Origin: G965202915 sp965205955
GTDB lineage: Bacteria; Pseudomonadota; Gammaproteobacteria; Eutrophobiales; Eutrophobiaceae
NCBI GenBank assembly: GCA_965205955.1
Contig: OZ242192.1
Span: forward strand, 558,001 to 622,000
Length of the DNA: 64,000 nucleotides
Direction: 5' to 3'
Below the pieces are notes generated by a model that searched no databases, had not been told where the DNA came from, and saw only the letters and a list, made by a program, of their open reading frames with translations. Positions within the stretch are counted from its first letter, which is position 1. Every line of letters begins with the position of its first letter. Made by a program: the position numbers and the translations under genes. This document shows positions 8,888 through 17,175 of this stretch, in pieces.

Positions 8888-9822
8888 CCGTGGATAAATT
8901 GCGCTTATGGCTGGGCGGACTTCTGATGCTGCAACTGCTACTTGCGGCGCTGCTCTTGCTTGCCGAGTCCCGGTCTGGCCCGTCCGGGCATGAGCCCGGG
9001 CCCTTGCTCAATTTTGACAAGGGGCAAATCGACAAAATTATGATCAACTCCGACAGTGACGAGGTGACGATGCGGATGGATGAAAACCATTGGTCCCTGC
9101 CGGGACTGGACGGGCTGTCCGTCAATCGGAGCAAGCTGGATGCAATGCTGGAAAAACTTGCAAAACTGCAAACGAACTGGCCTGTTGCCACCACCGCCGA
9201 CAGCCATCAACGCTTCGACGTATCGGAGGAGAAATTTCAGCGGCGGCTACGGCTGTATCGAAATGAAGAGCAGATCGGTGAACTCTTTCTCGGTTCCTCA
9301 CCGGGTTTCAGGAAGACCCATGTCAGAGCAGCCGGTGAAGATGAAGTGTACGCCGTGGCCTTGAATACCTATGACTTTCCGGCAAAAAACGATGGTTGGA
9401 TGGATAAAACCCTGCTGGCGGCCGGGGATGTCATCGAGATTAAAGGCGCCGATTATGTGCTGAAAAAATCCGGCGATCAGTGGACGCTCTCCGATAAAAA
9501 TGGGGATGCAATAACCGGGGAGCCGGATATCGACAAGGCGAAGCGACTGAGTGAGGCGCTAAGCTCGCTGATCGTCACAGGGGTGGCGGAAGAAAAGCCT
9601 GATTTTACCTCGGATGAGGTCGTGTCGCTGGATGTTTCCGGCGCTGAAAGCCGACGCTATCAATTTCTCAGGAAAGATGATGAATATTACCTGAGGCGGG
9701 ATGATGGGGCGCGGGTTTTTACACTTAGCCAATATGATTATGACAGTTTGGCAGGTGTGCGTCTGGCGGATTTGACGCTTAGGGAAACGGAGGAAACAGC
9801 GGCTGGAAAATCCGGGCCTTAG
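8884..9822 (+). CDS. DUF4340 domain protein
   Basis: A 312-residue protein with one N-terminal membrane helix (WLGGLLMLQLLLAALLLLAE, about residues 7-26) and a periplasmic domain of repeated beta-rich units, consistent with DUF4340, a family regularly encoded beside Gld-like ABC systems. The GTG start overlaps the permease stop as GTGA. Tight coupling of the three genes argues for one envelope complex, the DUF4340 protein probably being the periplasmic partner. The molecular role has not been established for the family, as far as I know. Confidence 0.8.
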   Translation: MTVDKLRLWLGGLLMLQLLLAALLLLAESRSGPSGHEPGPLLNFDKGQIDKIMINSDSDEVTMRMDENHWSLPGLDGLSVNRSKLDAMLEKLAKLQTNWPVATTADSHQRFDVSEEKFQRRLRLYRNEEQIGELFLGSSPGFRKTHVRAAGEDEVYAVALNTYDFPAKNDGWMDKTLLAAGDVIEIKGADYVLKKSGDQWTLSDKNGDAITGEPDIDKAKRLSEALSSLIVTGVAEEKPDFTSDEVVSLDVSGAESRRYQFLRKDDEYYLRRDDGARVFTLSQYDYDSLAGVRLADLTLRETEETAAGKSGP

Positions 9823-9864
9823 GCCCGCCGCTGATTGAAACAACCACCGCCCGCGGGGCGGTGG
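9813..9864 (+). terminator. possible terminator hairpins after the Gld-like operon
   Basis: Two strong stems follow each other: CGGGCCT-T-AGGCCCG at 9813-9827, overlapping the stop codon, and CCACCGCCC-GCG-GGGCGGTGG at 9844-9864. The second has a 9-bp perfect stem but only a weak T-containing tail (TAGTTGTAAT), so it may be a pausing or RNA-stabilising structure and not a full intrinsic terminator. Confidence 0.45.
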
Positions 9865-10026
9865 GAATAGTTGTAATAGTACCAGGCTGTCAGGCGGCAA
9901 AGCTGGAAGCCTTTCCCATTCTCTGGACGATAGGCCCCGGTCGCCTATTGTTGAAAAATATGATTCTGGGACGGTTGGTGAGTCGCATAATTATTACTTT
10001 GGTCGCGCCGAGGCTGATAGTACCGC

Positions 10027-10068
10027 AAAACAGCGGCACGGACATTGCTTTTAGACATTCCGTACCGC
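10027..10068 (-). terminator. intrinsic terminator of ssrA
   Basis: Read on the minus strand just after the tmRNA CCA end, GCGGTACGGA pairs with TCCGTGCCGC (10-bp stem with one wobble, loop of 16) and is followed by TGTTTT. Position and composition fit a rho-independent terminator for the tmRNA gene. Confidence 0.65.
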
Positions 10069-10075
10069 GCGCATT

Positions 10076-10438
10076 TGGTGGAGGCGGTGGGAGTTGAACC
10101 CACGTCCGCAAGACCGCCGCCCTTGGCTCTACATGCTTAGTCTATTCTTTATATTTAACTATCTGCCACCCGAATGACAGGGAAAACAGACAGCGATCCC
10201 GGTAAAAATTTAGCGAATCGGGCCCGGACAAACCTCATCGCGATCTTGCGTAAGTCGACGCCTGAGTCCGGGCGCACAAGCACGGCCTCGGTCAGACGGC
10301 ACTAAGGCTGGTTATTAAGCAGCTAGTGCGTAGTTGTCGTTATTGGCAACTATAGTTTTGCAGCCGGATTTACGAGGTATCTGCCCCCTCGGCATGCCTC
10401 AAAGACTTTGTGACCCACGTCGAAGCCAGTACGCCCCC
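10076..10438 (-). ncRNA. ssrA: transfer-messenger RNA (tmRNA)
   Basis: A one-piece tmRNA of 363 bases. The 5' end on the minus strand is GGGGGCGTACTGGCTTCGACG, the conserved acceptor-arm start, and the 3' end is GGACGTGGGTTCAACTCCC followed by ACCGCCTCCACCA, with the T-loop and a genome-encoded CCA. The tag frame at 10315-10347 reads ANNDNYALAA and is followed by two TAA stops; ATAGTTGCC before and at the resume codon matches the usual context. With SmpB it rescues stalled ribosomes and marks the products for proteolysis. It is convergent with the upstream ABC operon. Confidence 0.97.
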
Positions 10439-10447
10439 AAATAAATA

Positions 10448-10476
10448 ATCGTAGATCTTCATTCACCATACACCAA
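10448..10476 (-). promoter_or_regulatory. sigma-70-like promoter of ssrA
   Basis: On the minus strand TTGGTG (10476-10471) and TACGAT (10453-10448) are separated by exactly 17 bases, and the tmRNA 5' end begins nine bases after the -10 element. Spacing is ideal and both boxes match the consensus at four of six positions. Confidence 0.6.
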
Positions 10477-10564
10477 TCCAATCGTCACCGCAAGCGGATT
10501 TACAGACAAATAACATATAGCGCTGTGATGGCGCATATTGTAACGGAAATTGCGGGGGACTTTT

Positions 10565-10894
10565 GCAATTCCTGCGCAAGTGTTTCGTGCCGTATGATAG
10601 GACATACTCACTTTCAATCCAATCCGGTATTCAATACGTTCAGAGAAGGTTGCAAAATGGTTGACCATTCCAGAAACCTCACCCTCACCCCGGCCCTCTC
10701 CCATAGGGAGAGGGAGAAACCCGAATAAAAGCACTTCAATCCAACTCCCCTCTCCCTTTGGGAGAGGGGCTGGGGGTGAGGGTTGGAAGGCTGGCAGTGT
10801 CGCCTTACTGGTTTTAACCCCCAACCCCCCTTGTCTTTCCTGCGAAAGTGAGTATAAACCTATCATACCGCACAAAAAACGAAGCAGGCATTGC
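10565..10894. repeat. 330-bp inverted-repeat element with nested CCCTCTCCC hairpins
   Basis: The outer arms are long. The left arm (10565-10615) contains GCAATTCCTGC and GTGCCGTATGATAGG then CATACTCACTTTC. The right arm (10844-10894) reads as its reverse complement with few changes (GAAAGTGAGTAT, CCTATCATACCGCAC, GCAGGCATTGC). In the middle are two perfect hairpins, CCCTCTCCC-ATA-GGGAGAGGG (10694-10714) and CCCCTCTCCC-TTT-GGGAGAGGGG (10747-10769), enclosed by CCCTCACCCC (10682-10691) and GGGGTGAGGG (10773-10782). The inner unit resembles a dispersed intergenic repeat seen in many proteobacteria. No transposase is present. Confidence 0.65.
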
Positions 10895-11030
10895 GGTCTG
10901 GTCATGGTTATTTGTGCAGCCACAGCCGATATTATGTGTTGTGCCTGAGGCAAGCTGTTTTTTCATTTTTCAGCATTCCGCCAATCAATTGCATCATAAT
11001 ATCCGGGAAATACCTGAATGAGACAAAGTC

Positions 11031-11936
11031 GTGAGTGAAGAACAAGAGAAATGCCCGGAAGTAATTGAAAGACTGCTCGCCTACCGGAAACGGTGGTGGT
11101 GGGAGTTCCTCATGGGGGCTATAGCGGTTTTTTTATTTATCGTAGCCATCTTTGTATTAATAGTTCTCTGGAACAAAGATCGGGAATCGGCAAAATTTGC
11201 CGGCTATTTGATTGGTGGCCTGTTATTGTTTTGGCAGATTGAGATCTCCAACCGCCGAGCGACGGCAGCGGAAAAAACAGCGGAATTGACCGAAAGGGGC
11301 AACATTGCCGAGCGGTTCAAAAATGCCATTGAACATTTGGGACATAAATCGGCATCCATCCGTTTGGGTGGCATCTACGCATTACATCATATCGCCCAGG
11401 AAGTGGAGAAATACCGTGAGCGGGTGTTTGAGATTTTATGTGCGTATATTCGGGAGACTACTACGCAAGAGACATACAAGCCGAGAATTGTAGCACCTGG
11501 TTGGAAAGAACCCACGATAGAAATCCAAAGCATATTGAATTTGTTGTTTGTGAAAACTCCAGGGCGTGAAATCTATAAGAAATTCAGAGCAAACTTGGAG
11601 AAAGCTAATCTGGAAGGAGCCAGATTGATAGAGGCGAATTTGCAGGGGGCTTATTTATTCGGGGCTGATTTACAAACGGCTAGTTTATCCGGGGCTGATT
11701 TACAAAGGGCTAATTTAATAGGGGCTAATTTACAAGGGGCTTATTTACGAGAGGTTGATTTACAAAGGGCTAATTTACAATGGGCTGATTTAATAGATGC
11801 TAAAAATTTGGAGGTTGAACAACTGCTAGAAGCAAAAACTTTGTGCGAAGCAAAATTGCCAGAGGGAATGGAGGAGATTATCAGACAACAAAAGCCTGAA
11901 CTTCTTGAAAAACTGAGTGACAAAAAGAGTGCCTGA
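11031..11936 (+). CDS. membrane-anchored pentapeptide-repeat protein
   Basis: A 301-residue protein. Two hydrophobic segments lie near the N-terminus (about residues 22-48 and 58-74). A segment RFKNAIEHLG...RLGGIYALHHIA (about 92-125) follows; it is shared by a common family of pentapeptide proteins. A run of A(N/D)LxxA-type pentapeptides spans about residues 184-262 and should form a right-handed quadrilateral beta-helix. The start is GTG at 11031. The stop is three bases before the mod gene, so it is probably co-transcribed with the type III system. The codons of the repeat part are AT-richer than those of nearby genes. Function is unknown; a role in the restriction locus is only inferred from position. 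Confidence 0.75.
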   Translation: MSEEQEKCPEVIERLLAYRKRWWWEFLMGAIAVFLFIVAIFVLIVLWNKDRESAKFAGYLIGGLLLFWQIEISNRRATAAEKTAELTERGNIAERFKNAIEHLGHKSASIRLGGIYALHHIAQEVEKYRERVFEILCAYIRETTTQETYKPRIVAPGWKEPTIEIQSILNLLFVKTPGREIYKKFRANLEKANLEGARLIEANLQGAYLFGADLQTASLSGADLQRANLIGANLQGAYLREVDLQRANLQWADLIDAKNLEVEQLLEAKTLCEAKLPEGMEEIIRQQKPELLEKLSDKKSA

Positions 11937-11939
11937 CTT

Positions 11940-13550
11940 ATGCCTACCTTAAACTGGCTAACCCGAAAGGACGACATCAAGGCATCCGGGCAGGTGCCTT
12001 ATCGTATTTTGGAACCGGCTGCGGAAGGCGTTTATGGCGATCCGGATAGTGGCAGTCTGTTGATTCAGGGGGATAATCTGGATGCGTTGAAGTCGTTGTT
12101 GCCGTTTTATGCGGGCAGTGTTCAGTGCATCTATATTGATCCCCCTTTCAATACCGGCCAAGCTTTTGCAAACTACGATGATAATCTTGAACACACCTTA
12201 TGGCTACAAATAATGTATCCACGGTCTCTGTATTTGTATAAATTGCTTAACGACAAAGGTTCGCTATTTGTGCACCTAGATGATAATGAACTTGATTATA
12301 TGAAAATTATTCTTGACGATATTTTTGGCAGAAAGAATTTTGTTTCCAGAATAACGCTGCACGCTAGATCTCCATCAGCCTTTAGTACTGTAAATCCTGG
12401 CGTATTCAAATCATCTGAGTACTTGCTTTGGTACTCTAAAGATAAAACCAAAATGTACCAAGATAGAGTTTGGGTGCCAAGGCTGCCTGATATGGCATAC
12501 AATAAGTGGATTGATAATCCAGAATCTAGTTATTCTGATTGGACTATTAGTCCAATTGCACCAAAAATAAAAGAGAGAATTCGAAATATACATTCAATAA
12601 AGCGTTTGCAAAAAGTAATCAGTGATTTTTATGTAGAAAATGCACATAGAATTATAAGATTTGGCGAGATAGACGATCAGGGAGCTGGGCAAGATATTGT
12701 TTCAGTAAAAAATATTTCTATAGAACAACCTAATAAAACATTTATTCATAATCGACAGAAATATGGTGAAATCTTTATTCTTAATGGACAGCAAATCCTT
12801 TTTTATAAGAAGAATATAAGAGAAATAGATGGTGAGGAAAGCCCCGTTAGAATGTTAACTAACATTTGGGATGATATTGCATGGGAAGGAATTGCAAAAG
12901 AAGGGGGGGTTAGATTTCCAAAGGCAAAAAAGCCTGAGAAACTTATCCGTCGCATTTTACAACTCGCCACCCAACCCAACGACCTGGTCCTCGACTCCTT
13001 CCTCGGCTCCGGCACCACCGCCGCCGTCGCCCACAAAATGAACCGCCGCTGGATTGGCATCGAAATGGGCGAGCACGCACACACCCACTGCATCCCACGC
13101 CTGGAAAAAGTCATTGCCGGCGAGCAGGGCGGTATCTCGAAAGCGGTCAACTGGCAAGGCGGTGGCGGCTTCCGCTTTTTACGCCTGGGCGAAACCATTT
13201 TCCTGCCGGGCGGCTACATCAACCCGCAGGTCACCTTTGCCGGGTTGGCCGCGCATCTGTGGTTTACCGAAACCCGTACGCCGTTTGACGGCGCCGACCA
13301 GTCGCCTTTTCTCGGCGTGCATGACCACACCGGTTATGCCCTCCTCTACAACGGCATCTTGCGCGACAAGAAGGCAAACGGCGGCAACGTGCTGACGACG
13401 GCGACATTGAACGCCATCCGCCGGGGCGCGCCCAATGGATTTAACGGCCCGGTGGTGGTGTATGCGAACGGCTGCCGTTTCGGCAAGGCGCGTATGCGGG
13501 CGGAGAATCTGGAATGCAAGCAACTGCCCTACGATTGCGAGCAACGCTGA
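11940..13550 (+). CDS. mod: type III restriction-modification methyltransferase Mod
   Basis: A 536-residue adenine N6 DNA methyltransferase of beta-class order: the catalytic motif DPPF comes first (residues 67-70), and the SAM-binding LDSFLGSGTT comes late (about 349-358). The target recognition region lies between them. In type III systems Mod sets the recognition site and is needed for cleavage by Res, encoded directly downstream. The gene is a clear mosaic. Roughly 12150-12945 is AT-rich with different codon use, while both ends are GC-rich like res. The middle therefore appears to be an exchanged specificity cassette. A run of seven G lies at 12903-12909 within the frame, which is intact. 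Confidence 0.9.
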   Translation: MPTLNWLTRKDDIKASGQVPYRILEPAAEGVYGDPDSGSLLIQGDNLDALKSLLPFYAGSVQCIYIDPPFNTGQAFANYDDNLEHTLWLQIMYPRSLYLYKLLNDKGSLFVHLDDNELDYMKIILDDIFGRKNFVSRITLHARSPSAFSTVNPGVFKSSEYLLWYSKDKTKMYQDRVWVPRLPDMAYNKWIDNPESSYSDWTISPIAPKIKERIRNIHSIKRLQKVISDFYVENAHRIIRFGEIDDQGAGQDIVSVKNISIEQPNKTFIHNRQKYGEIFILNGQQILFYKKNIREIDGEESPVRMLTNIWDDIAWEGIAKEGGVRFPKAKKPEKLIRRILQLATQPNDLVLDSFLGSGTTAAVAHKMNRRWIGIEMGEHAHTHCIPRLEKVIAGEQGGISKAVNWQGGGGFRFLRLGETIFLPGGYINPQVTFAGLAAHLWFTETRTPFDGADQSPFLGVHDHTGYALLYNGILRDKKANGGNVLTTATLNAIRRGAPNGFNGPVVVYANGCRFGKARMRAENLECKQLPYDCEQR

Positions 13551-13554
13551 GACT

Positions 13555-16293
13555 ATGAGTTTCATCCTGAAAAATTATCAACAGCGCGTACTGGACGGGC
13601 TGGAAGCGTTTCTGACTGAATGCCGTTTTTCCGGCCCGGCGGCAGCCTATCAGAAAATCGCCCATCGCACGGACGAAAACGGCGCACCGGAAAACCCCTA
13701 CGCGGCGCGTGAATACCAGGAAATCGAGGGGCTGGAGGGGCGTCCGCACGTGTGCCTGCGGGTGCCGACTGGCGGCGGCAAAACCTACCTTGCGGCATTG
13801 TCGCTGCAACATGCCGCCCGGTTTATGGAAACGGAAACGCCGACAGTGCTGTGGTTTACGCCGTCGGACGCCATCCGCAGCCAGACCGTGGAAATGCTCA
13901 ACAACCCGCAGCATCCCTGCAGAAAGGCACTCAATGGGGCTTTCGGGATGATGACGCGGGTGTGCGATATTGAGGATTTTGCCCACTTGCGCCCGCAGGA
14001 TTTCACCGAGGCGGCGTGCATCATTGTCTCCACCGCCCAGATGTTTCGCGTGAGCGAGACCGCCACCACCGAGCAAGGACGAATGAGCAGGGCAACGCGA
14101 AAAATCTACGCCACCCATGAGGATCTGGAGCCGCATTTTGCCCGCTTTCTGCCGCCGGAGCCGCCGCCGCAACTGGAGCGCGATGATCGCGGAGAAATCA
14201 AATTGTCGTTTGCCAACCTGCTGTTTTTGCTGCGCCCGGCGGTGGTGCTGGACGAGGCGCATAACTTTGTTTCGGAGCTTTCCAGGACGGTGTTGCAGCG
14301 CATTAACCCGGCGTGCGTGATTGAGTGGACGGCTACGCCGCGCGAGAAGCCCGGCGAGAAGCTGCCGCTGCACAACGTGCTGCTGAGTGTCGGCGCGGAA
14401 GTGCTGCGCGCTGAGGAAATGATCAAACTGCCGGTGCGGGTAACCGAGCATACCGACTGGGAGCAGGCGGTCAACGGTGCGGTGAATGAAAGAGAAAACC
14501 TGGCGAACCTGGCGCGGGAAAGCCAGGACCGTGTGCGCCCGATTGTGCTGTACAAGGCGCAAAATCAAAATGCCGAGGTTCCGGTGGCGCGGCTCAAGCA
14601 GCATCTGATCGAGGTTGAAGAGGTGGCCGAAGAAACCATCGCCATCGCCACCGGCGAGATCAGGGAGCTCGGTGGCATAGACCTGCTGGCATCGGATTGC
14701 CGCATCGAGCATATCATCACGGTGGAGGCGTTGCGTGAGGGCTGGGATTGCCCGTTTGCGTATGTGCTGTGTCCGGTGGACACGATGCACAGTGCCACCG
14801 GGGTCGAGCAACTGCTGGGGCGGGTGTTACGTATGCCGTTTGCCAGACGGCGGCAACACGCGGCGTTAAACCGCGCCTATGCGCATGTTCCGACCGAGAG
14901 TTTTGCCAAGGCCGTGGGCGAGTTGCGGGAGAAGATGGCAACCGGGCTGGGGTTTGAGGAGGAGGAAATGAATTGGGCGGTGCAGGGAGAAATAATGTAT
15001 CAGTCCGGCGGGCAAAATGAATTGTTTGAGGTGCGGGAAGAAGATGCGGTGATTTTTGTTACCAGGATGCCTGATTTTTCTGTCTTGCCGCAGCCGGAGC
15101 GCGAAGCAGTTGCAAAGGCGATTGTGGTTATCCCGCTGGAAAAGGAAAGCGGGGAAACCGGGGGTGGAAAAATTGCGCTTGTAAAACCCGTTTCAGCGGC
15201 GGTAGAGGCGGTCATTCTTGAGGTGGTGGCGGCAGATTCGAGAGAGGAGGAAAAAATAAAGATAGCGCGGATCAATCAGGAGCTGATGCGGCGGCGGTCT
15301 CCCGCCGAGAAGGGCACAAAATTTGCGCCGTTGACACAGTTGACTTTTATCCTGCCCGATGGAGAGGAGCATGTAGTTGTTGACGCCGGCACATTATACG
15401 AGGCGGCGGAATGGAACGATCTGGGAGACGATTTTTTACTGCCGGATTTTTCGATTAAAGAGACCGCGGAGACGTTTGAAATTACACTCGAAGCAGGAAA
15501 AGTCGTACATGGGCAAATTGAAAAGTATCAGATCCCGCTTTTGCTTGACGAGGAAGTTGAGATGCGCCCGGAGTTTCTTGTCGGCTGGCTGGAGAGAGAA
15601 ATCCGTGAACCGGACGGTTGCTATTTTTCGGAAACGCTCAAGGAGTTTGCCGCAAAGAATACACAGGCGTTGCTGGAAAAGGGCATGACAATGAAGCAAC
15701 TCGTGCGCGGAAAATATGTATTGGTCGCCGCTTTGAAGCAATGGCTGAAAGGACACGCCGTGCGGGTGGCGGAAAAAACCGTGCAGCAGGTGTTGTTTGA
15801 TAATAAGGCGTTAGGTTGTGAAATCGAATTTACCTTTAGGCCGCACGCTTATGATCCGGGAGAGAGTCCCTACGCAGGTAATTATCAGTTCAAAAAACAT
15901 TATTACGATGTGATCGGCAAGTTTGACGGCATTCCAGGCGGCGAGGAAGAGAGCTGCGCCATTGTGTTGGACGGCATGCCGGAAGTGCGTCACTGGGTGC
16001 GCAATGTGTCACGAAAACCAAACTCTTTTGCCCTGCCCCGATCGACAAACAACTCGTTTTATCCTGATTTTGTCGCCGAACTGACCAACGGGAAAATACT
16101 GGTGGTGGAATACAAAGGCGCCGACCGCTGGGCCGGTAGCGAACTGGACCGGCGGATTGGCAAACTATGGGAGCGTCGATCCAACGGTAGAAACTTTTTT
16201 GTGATGGTGTCGAAAAAGGAAGGACAACCGGATATCAGGGAGCAACTGCAAAACAAGGTAAAGGAGATTTTTACAATCGGAAATGGTAATTAG
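13555..16293 (+). CDS. res: type III restriction enzyme Res subunit
   Basis: A 912-residue helicase-nuclease. The Walker A segment is PTGGGKT (about residues 71-77), the DEAH box is LDEAH (about 232-236), and the helicase motif VI segment is LLGRVLRMP (about 420-430). The C-terminal nuclease site is PDF...VVEYKG (about 836-854), giving the D...ExK arrangement of PD-(D/E)xK enzymes. The ATG at 13555, four bases after the mod stop, was preferred over an in-frame start inside mod. With Mod it should translocate along or diffuse on DNA and cut unmodified DNA. All key motifs are present, so the system looks intact. Confidence 0.92.
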   Translation: MSFILKNYQQRVLDGLEAFLTECRFSGPAAAYQKIAHRTDENGAPENPYAAREYQEIEGLEGRPHVCLRVPTGGGKTYLAALSLQHAARFMETETPTVLWFTPSDAIRSQTVEMLNNPQHPCRKALNGAFGMMTRVCDIEDFAHLRPQDFTEAACIIVSTAQMFRVSETATTEQGRMSRATRKIYATHEDLEPHFARFLPPEPPPQLERDDRGEIKLSFANLLFLLRPAVVLDEAHNFVSELSRTVLQRINPACVIEWTATPREKPGEKLPLHNVLLSVGAEVLRAEEMIKLPVRVTEHTDWEQAVNGAVNERENLANLARESQDRVRPIVLYKAQNQNAEVPVARLKQHLIEVEEVAEETIAIATGEIRELGGIDLLASDCRIEHIITVEALREGWDCPFAYVLCPVDTMHSATGVEQLLGRVLRMPFARRRQHAALNRAYAHVPTESFAKAVGELREKMATGLGFEEEEMNWAVQGEIMYQSGGQNELFEVREEDAVIFVTRMPDFSVLPQPEREAVAKAIVVIPLEKESGETGGGKIALVKPVSAAVEAVILEVVAADSREEEKIKIARINQELMRRRSPAEKGTKFAPLTQLTFILPDGEEHVVVDAGTLYEAAEWNDLGDDFLLPDFSIKETAETFEITLEAGKVVHGQIEKYQIPLLLDEEVEMRPEFLVGWLEREIREPDGCYFSETLKEFAAKNTQALLEKGMTMKQLVRGKYVLVAALKQWLKGHAVRVAEKTVQQVLFDNKALGCEIEFTFRPHAYDPGESPYAGNYQFKKHYYDVIGKFDGIPGGEEESCAIVLDGMPEVRHWVRNVSRKPNSFALPRSTNNSFYPDFVAELTNGKILVVEYKGADRWAGSELDRRIGKLWERRSNGRNFFVMVSKKEGQPDIREQLQNKVKEIFTIGNGN

Positions 16294-16357
16294 CTAAACC
16301 CGTAAAAAAGTATTTCGGTGGATCCGGCAAGGGTATAACGGCCCCCACTCCTGAGTG

Positions 16358-17164
16358 CTACCCCCCGTCCCCGAAAAACCGCGCTTCCAACTCCGCCACT
16401 CTCTGATTCCACCTTGCCTTGTACCAGATATATCCTATCGATTCATGCAGTGCGGCGTAACTAACATACAGAGGTCCGATTGACGGCAGAAAATACCGGT
16501 ATGCGGGGGTATTGATTGAAATGGCATAGAAGCGGGTAGGGGCGGGGATGACTGTGATGCCGTTTCTCTCGAAACTGTACCTTGCCCTTTTCATATGCAT
16601 AGCATGGGTTACCAATATAACCTGATTTATATTGGCCGGCTTTAGAATGGCGGCGGCGTTCTTTGCGTTATTATAGGTATTCCGGCTCAAGTTTTCTGTC
16701 CACGTTGTTTCAACGCCAAAGAGATTTCGCAGTTCCCTGGCCATAACCTCGGCTTCGGGTTCGGCGTCTTCATGTGCGGGGCCTCCGCAAGTCATGACCG
16801 GCAGGCCGGTTGCTGTATAAACGGTGGTGGCATAGGCGATTCTGGCCAGCGTACAGGCGGAAACAGAATCTGCGCCTTGATACTCCGGGGCATCGAGATA
16901 TGTGCCGCAACTCAGCACGATTATCGCCTGCGCGTCTTCCGCTTTTGCAGGGTCGAAGATTTCTCTGGTCTCAATCAGGGCGGCTAGTTTTGAGGCCACA
17001 AACGGGGTTGAGACAAAATAAAGTACGGTGGTGATCATAAAAAAAACAACGATTATGGCTGTTTTTGATTTTCTGAGGACTATGGCGGCTGCTATGATTG
17101 CGAGGATAACCCCCCCGGGGGGCAGTAGTAATGCTTTTACTATTCCAAGAAATTCGGCGCCCAT
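16358..17164 (-). CDS. DUF218 (YdcF/ElyC/SanA-like) membrane protein
   Basis: A 268-residue protein with two N-terminal membrane helices (about residues 7-27 and 34-56) and a DUF218 domain. Segments typical of the family are AIIVLSCG, VMTCGGP and the NTYNNAKN and VTHAMHM region. ElyC and SanA, members of this family, affect envelope and peptidoglycan precursor metabolism, but the exact activity is unknown. It lies 11 bases downstream of lipA on the same strand and converges with res. The codons near the start form an unusual CCCCCCC-GGGGGG tract at about 17110-17122. Confidence 0.8.
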   Translation of the reverse strand: MGAEFLGIVKALLLPPGGVILAIIAAAIVLRKSKTAIIVVFFMITTVLYFVSTPFVASKLAALIETREIFDPAKAEDAQAIIVLSCGTYLDAPEYQGADSVSACTLARIAYATTVYTATGLPVMTCGGPAHEDAEPEAEVMARELRNLFGVETTWTENLSRNTYNNAKNAAAILKPANINQVILVTHAMHMKRARYSFERNGITVIPAPTRFYAISINTPAYRYFLPSIGPLYVSYAALHESIGYIWYKARWNQRVAELEARFFGDGG

Positions 17165-17175
17165 GGTAGCGGGTG

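Larger units (their letters stand above)
10439..11030. other. 592-base non-coding region between ssrA and the accessory block
   Basis: It holds the ssrA promoter at its left edge, the 330-bp inverted-repeat element in the middle, and about 135 bases of AT-richer sequence before the GTG at 11031. Short open frames that cross the repeat are repeat-derived and not gene-like. No tRNA, integrase or attachment-site duplication was seen. Confidence 0.5.

Noticed and set aside
10076..10438. tmRNA as integration site of a genomic island
   Set aside because: The accessory block lies on the 5' side of ssrA, whereas integrases usually use the 3' end. No duplicated 3' end and no integrase gene were found.
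10682..10782. CRISPR-like repeated CCCTCTCCC units
   Set aside because: There are only two units, each a palindrome, with no regular spacers and no cas genes. They are parts of one nested inverted repeat.
10459..10953. 164-codon open frame on the minus strand between ssrA and the pentapeptide gene
   Set aside because: It reads straight through the palindromic repeat, and its composition is repeat-derived (Pro/Leu/Gly blocks).
13441..14811. 456-codon open frame on the minus strand
   Set aside because: It lies entirely antisense to the end of mod and the helicase part of res, whose motifs are intact. Its product is His/Arg/Gln-rich, as expected for a shadow of GC-rich coding DNA.
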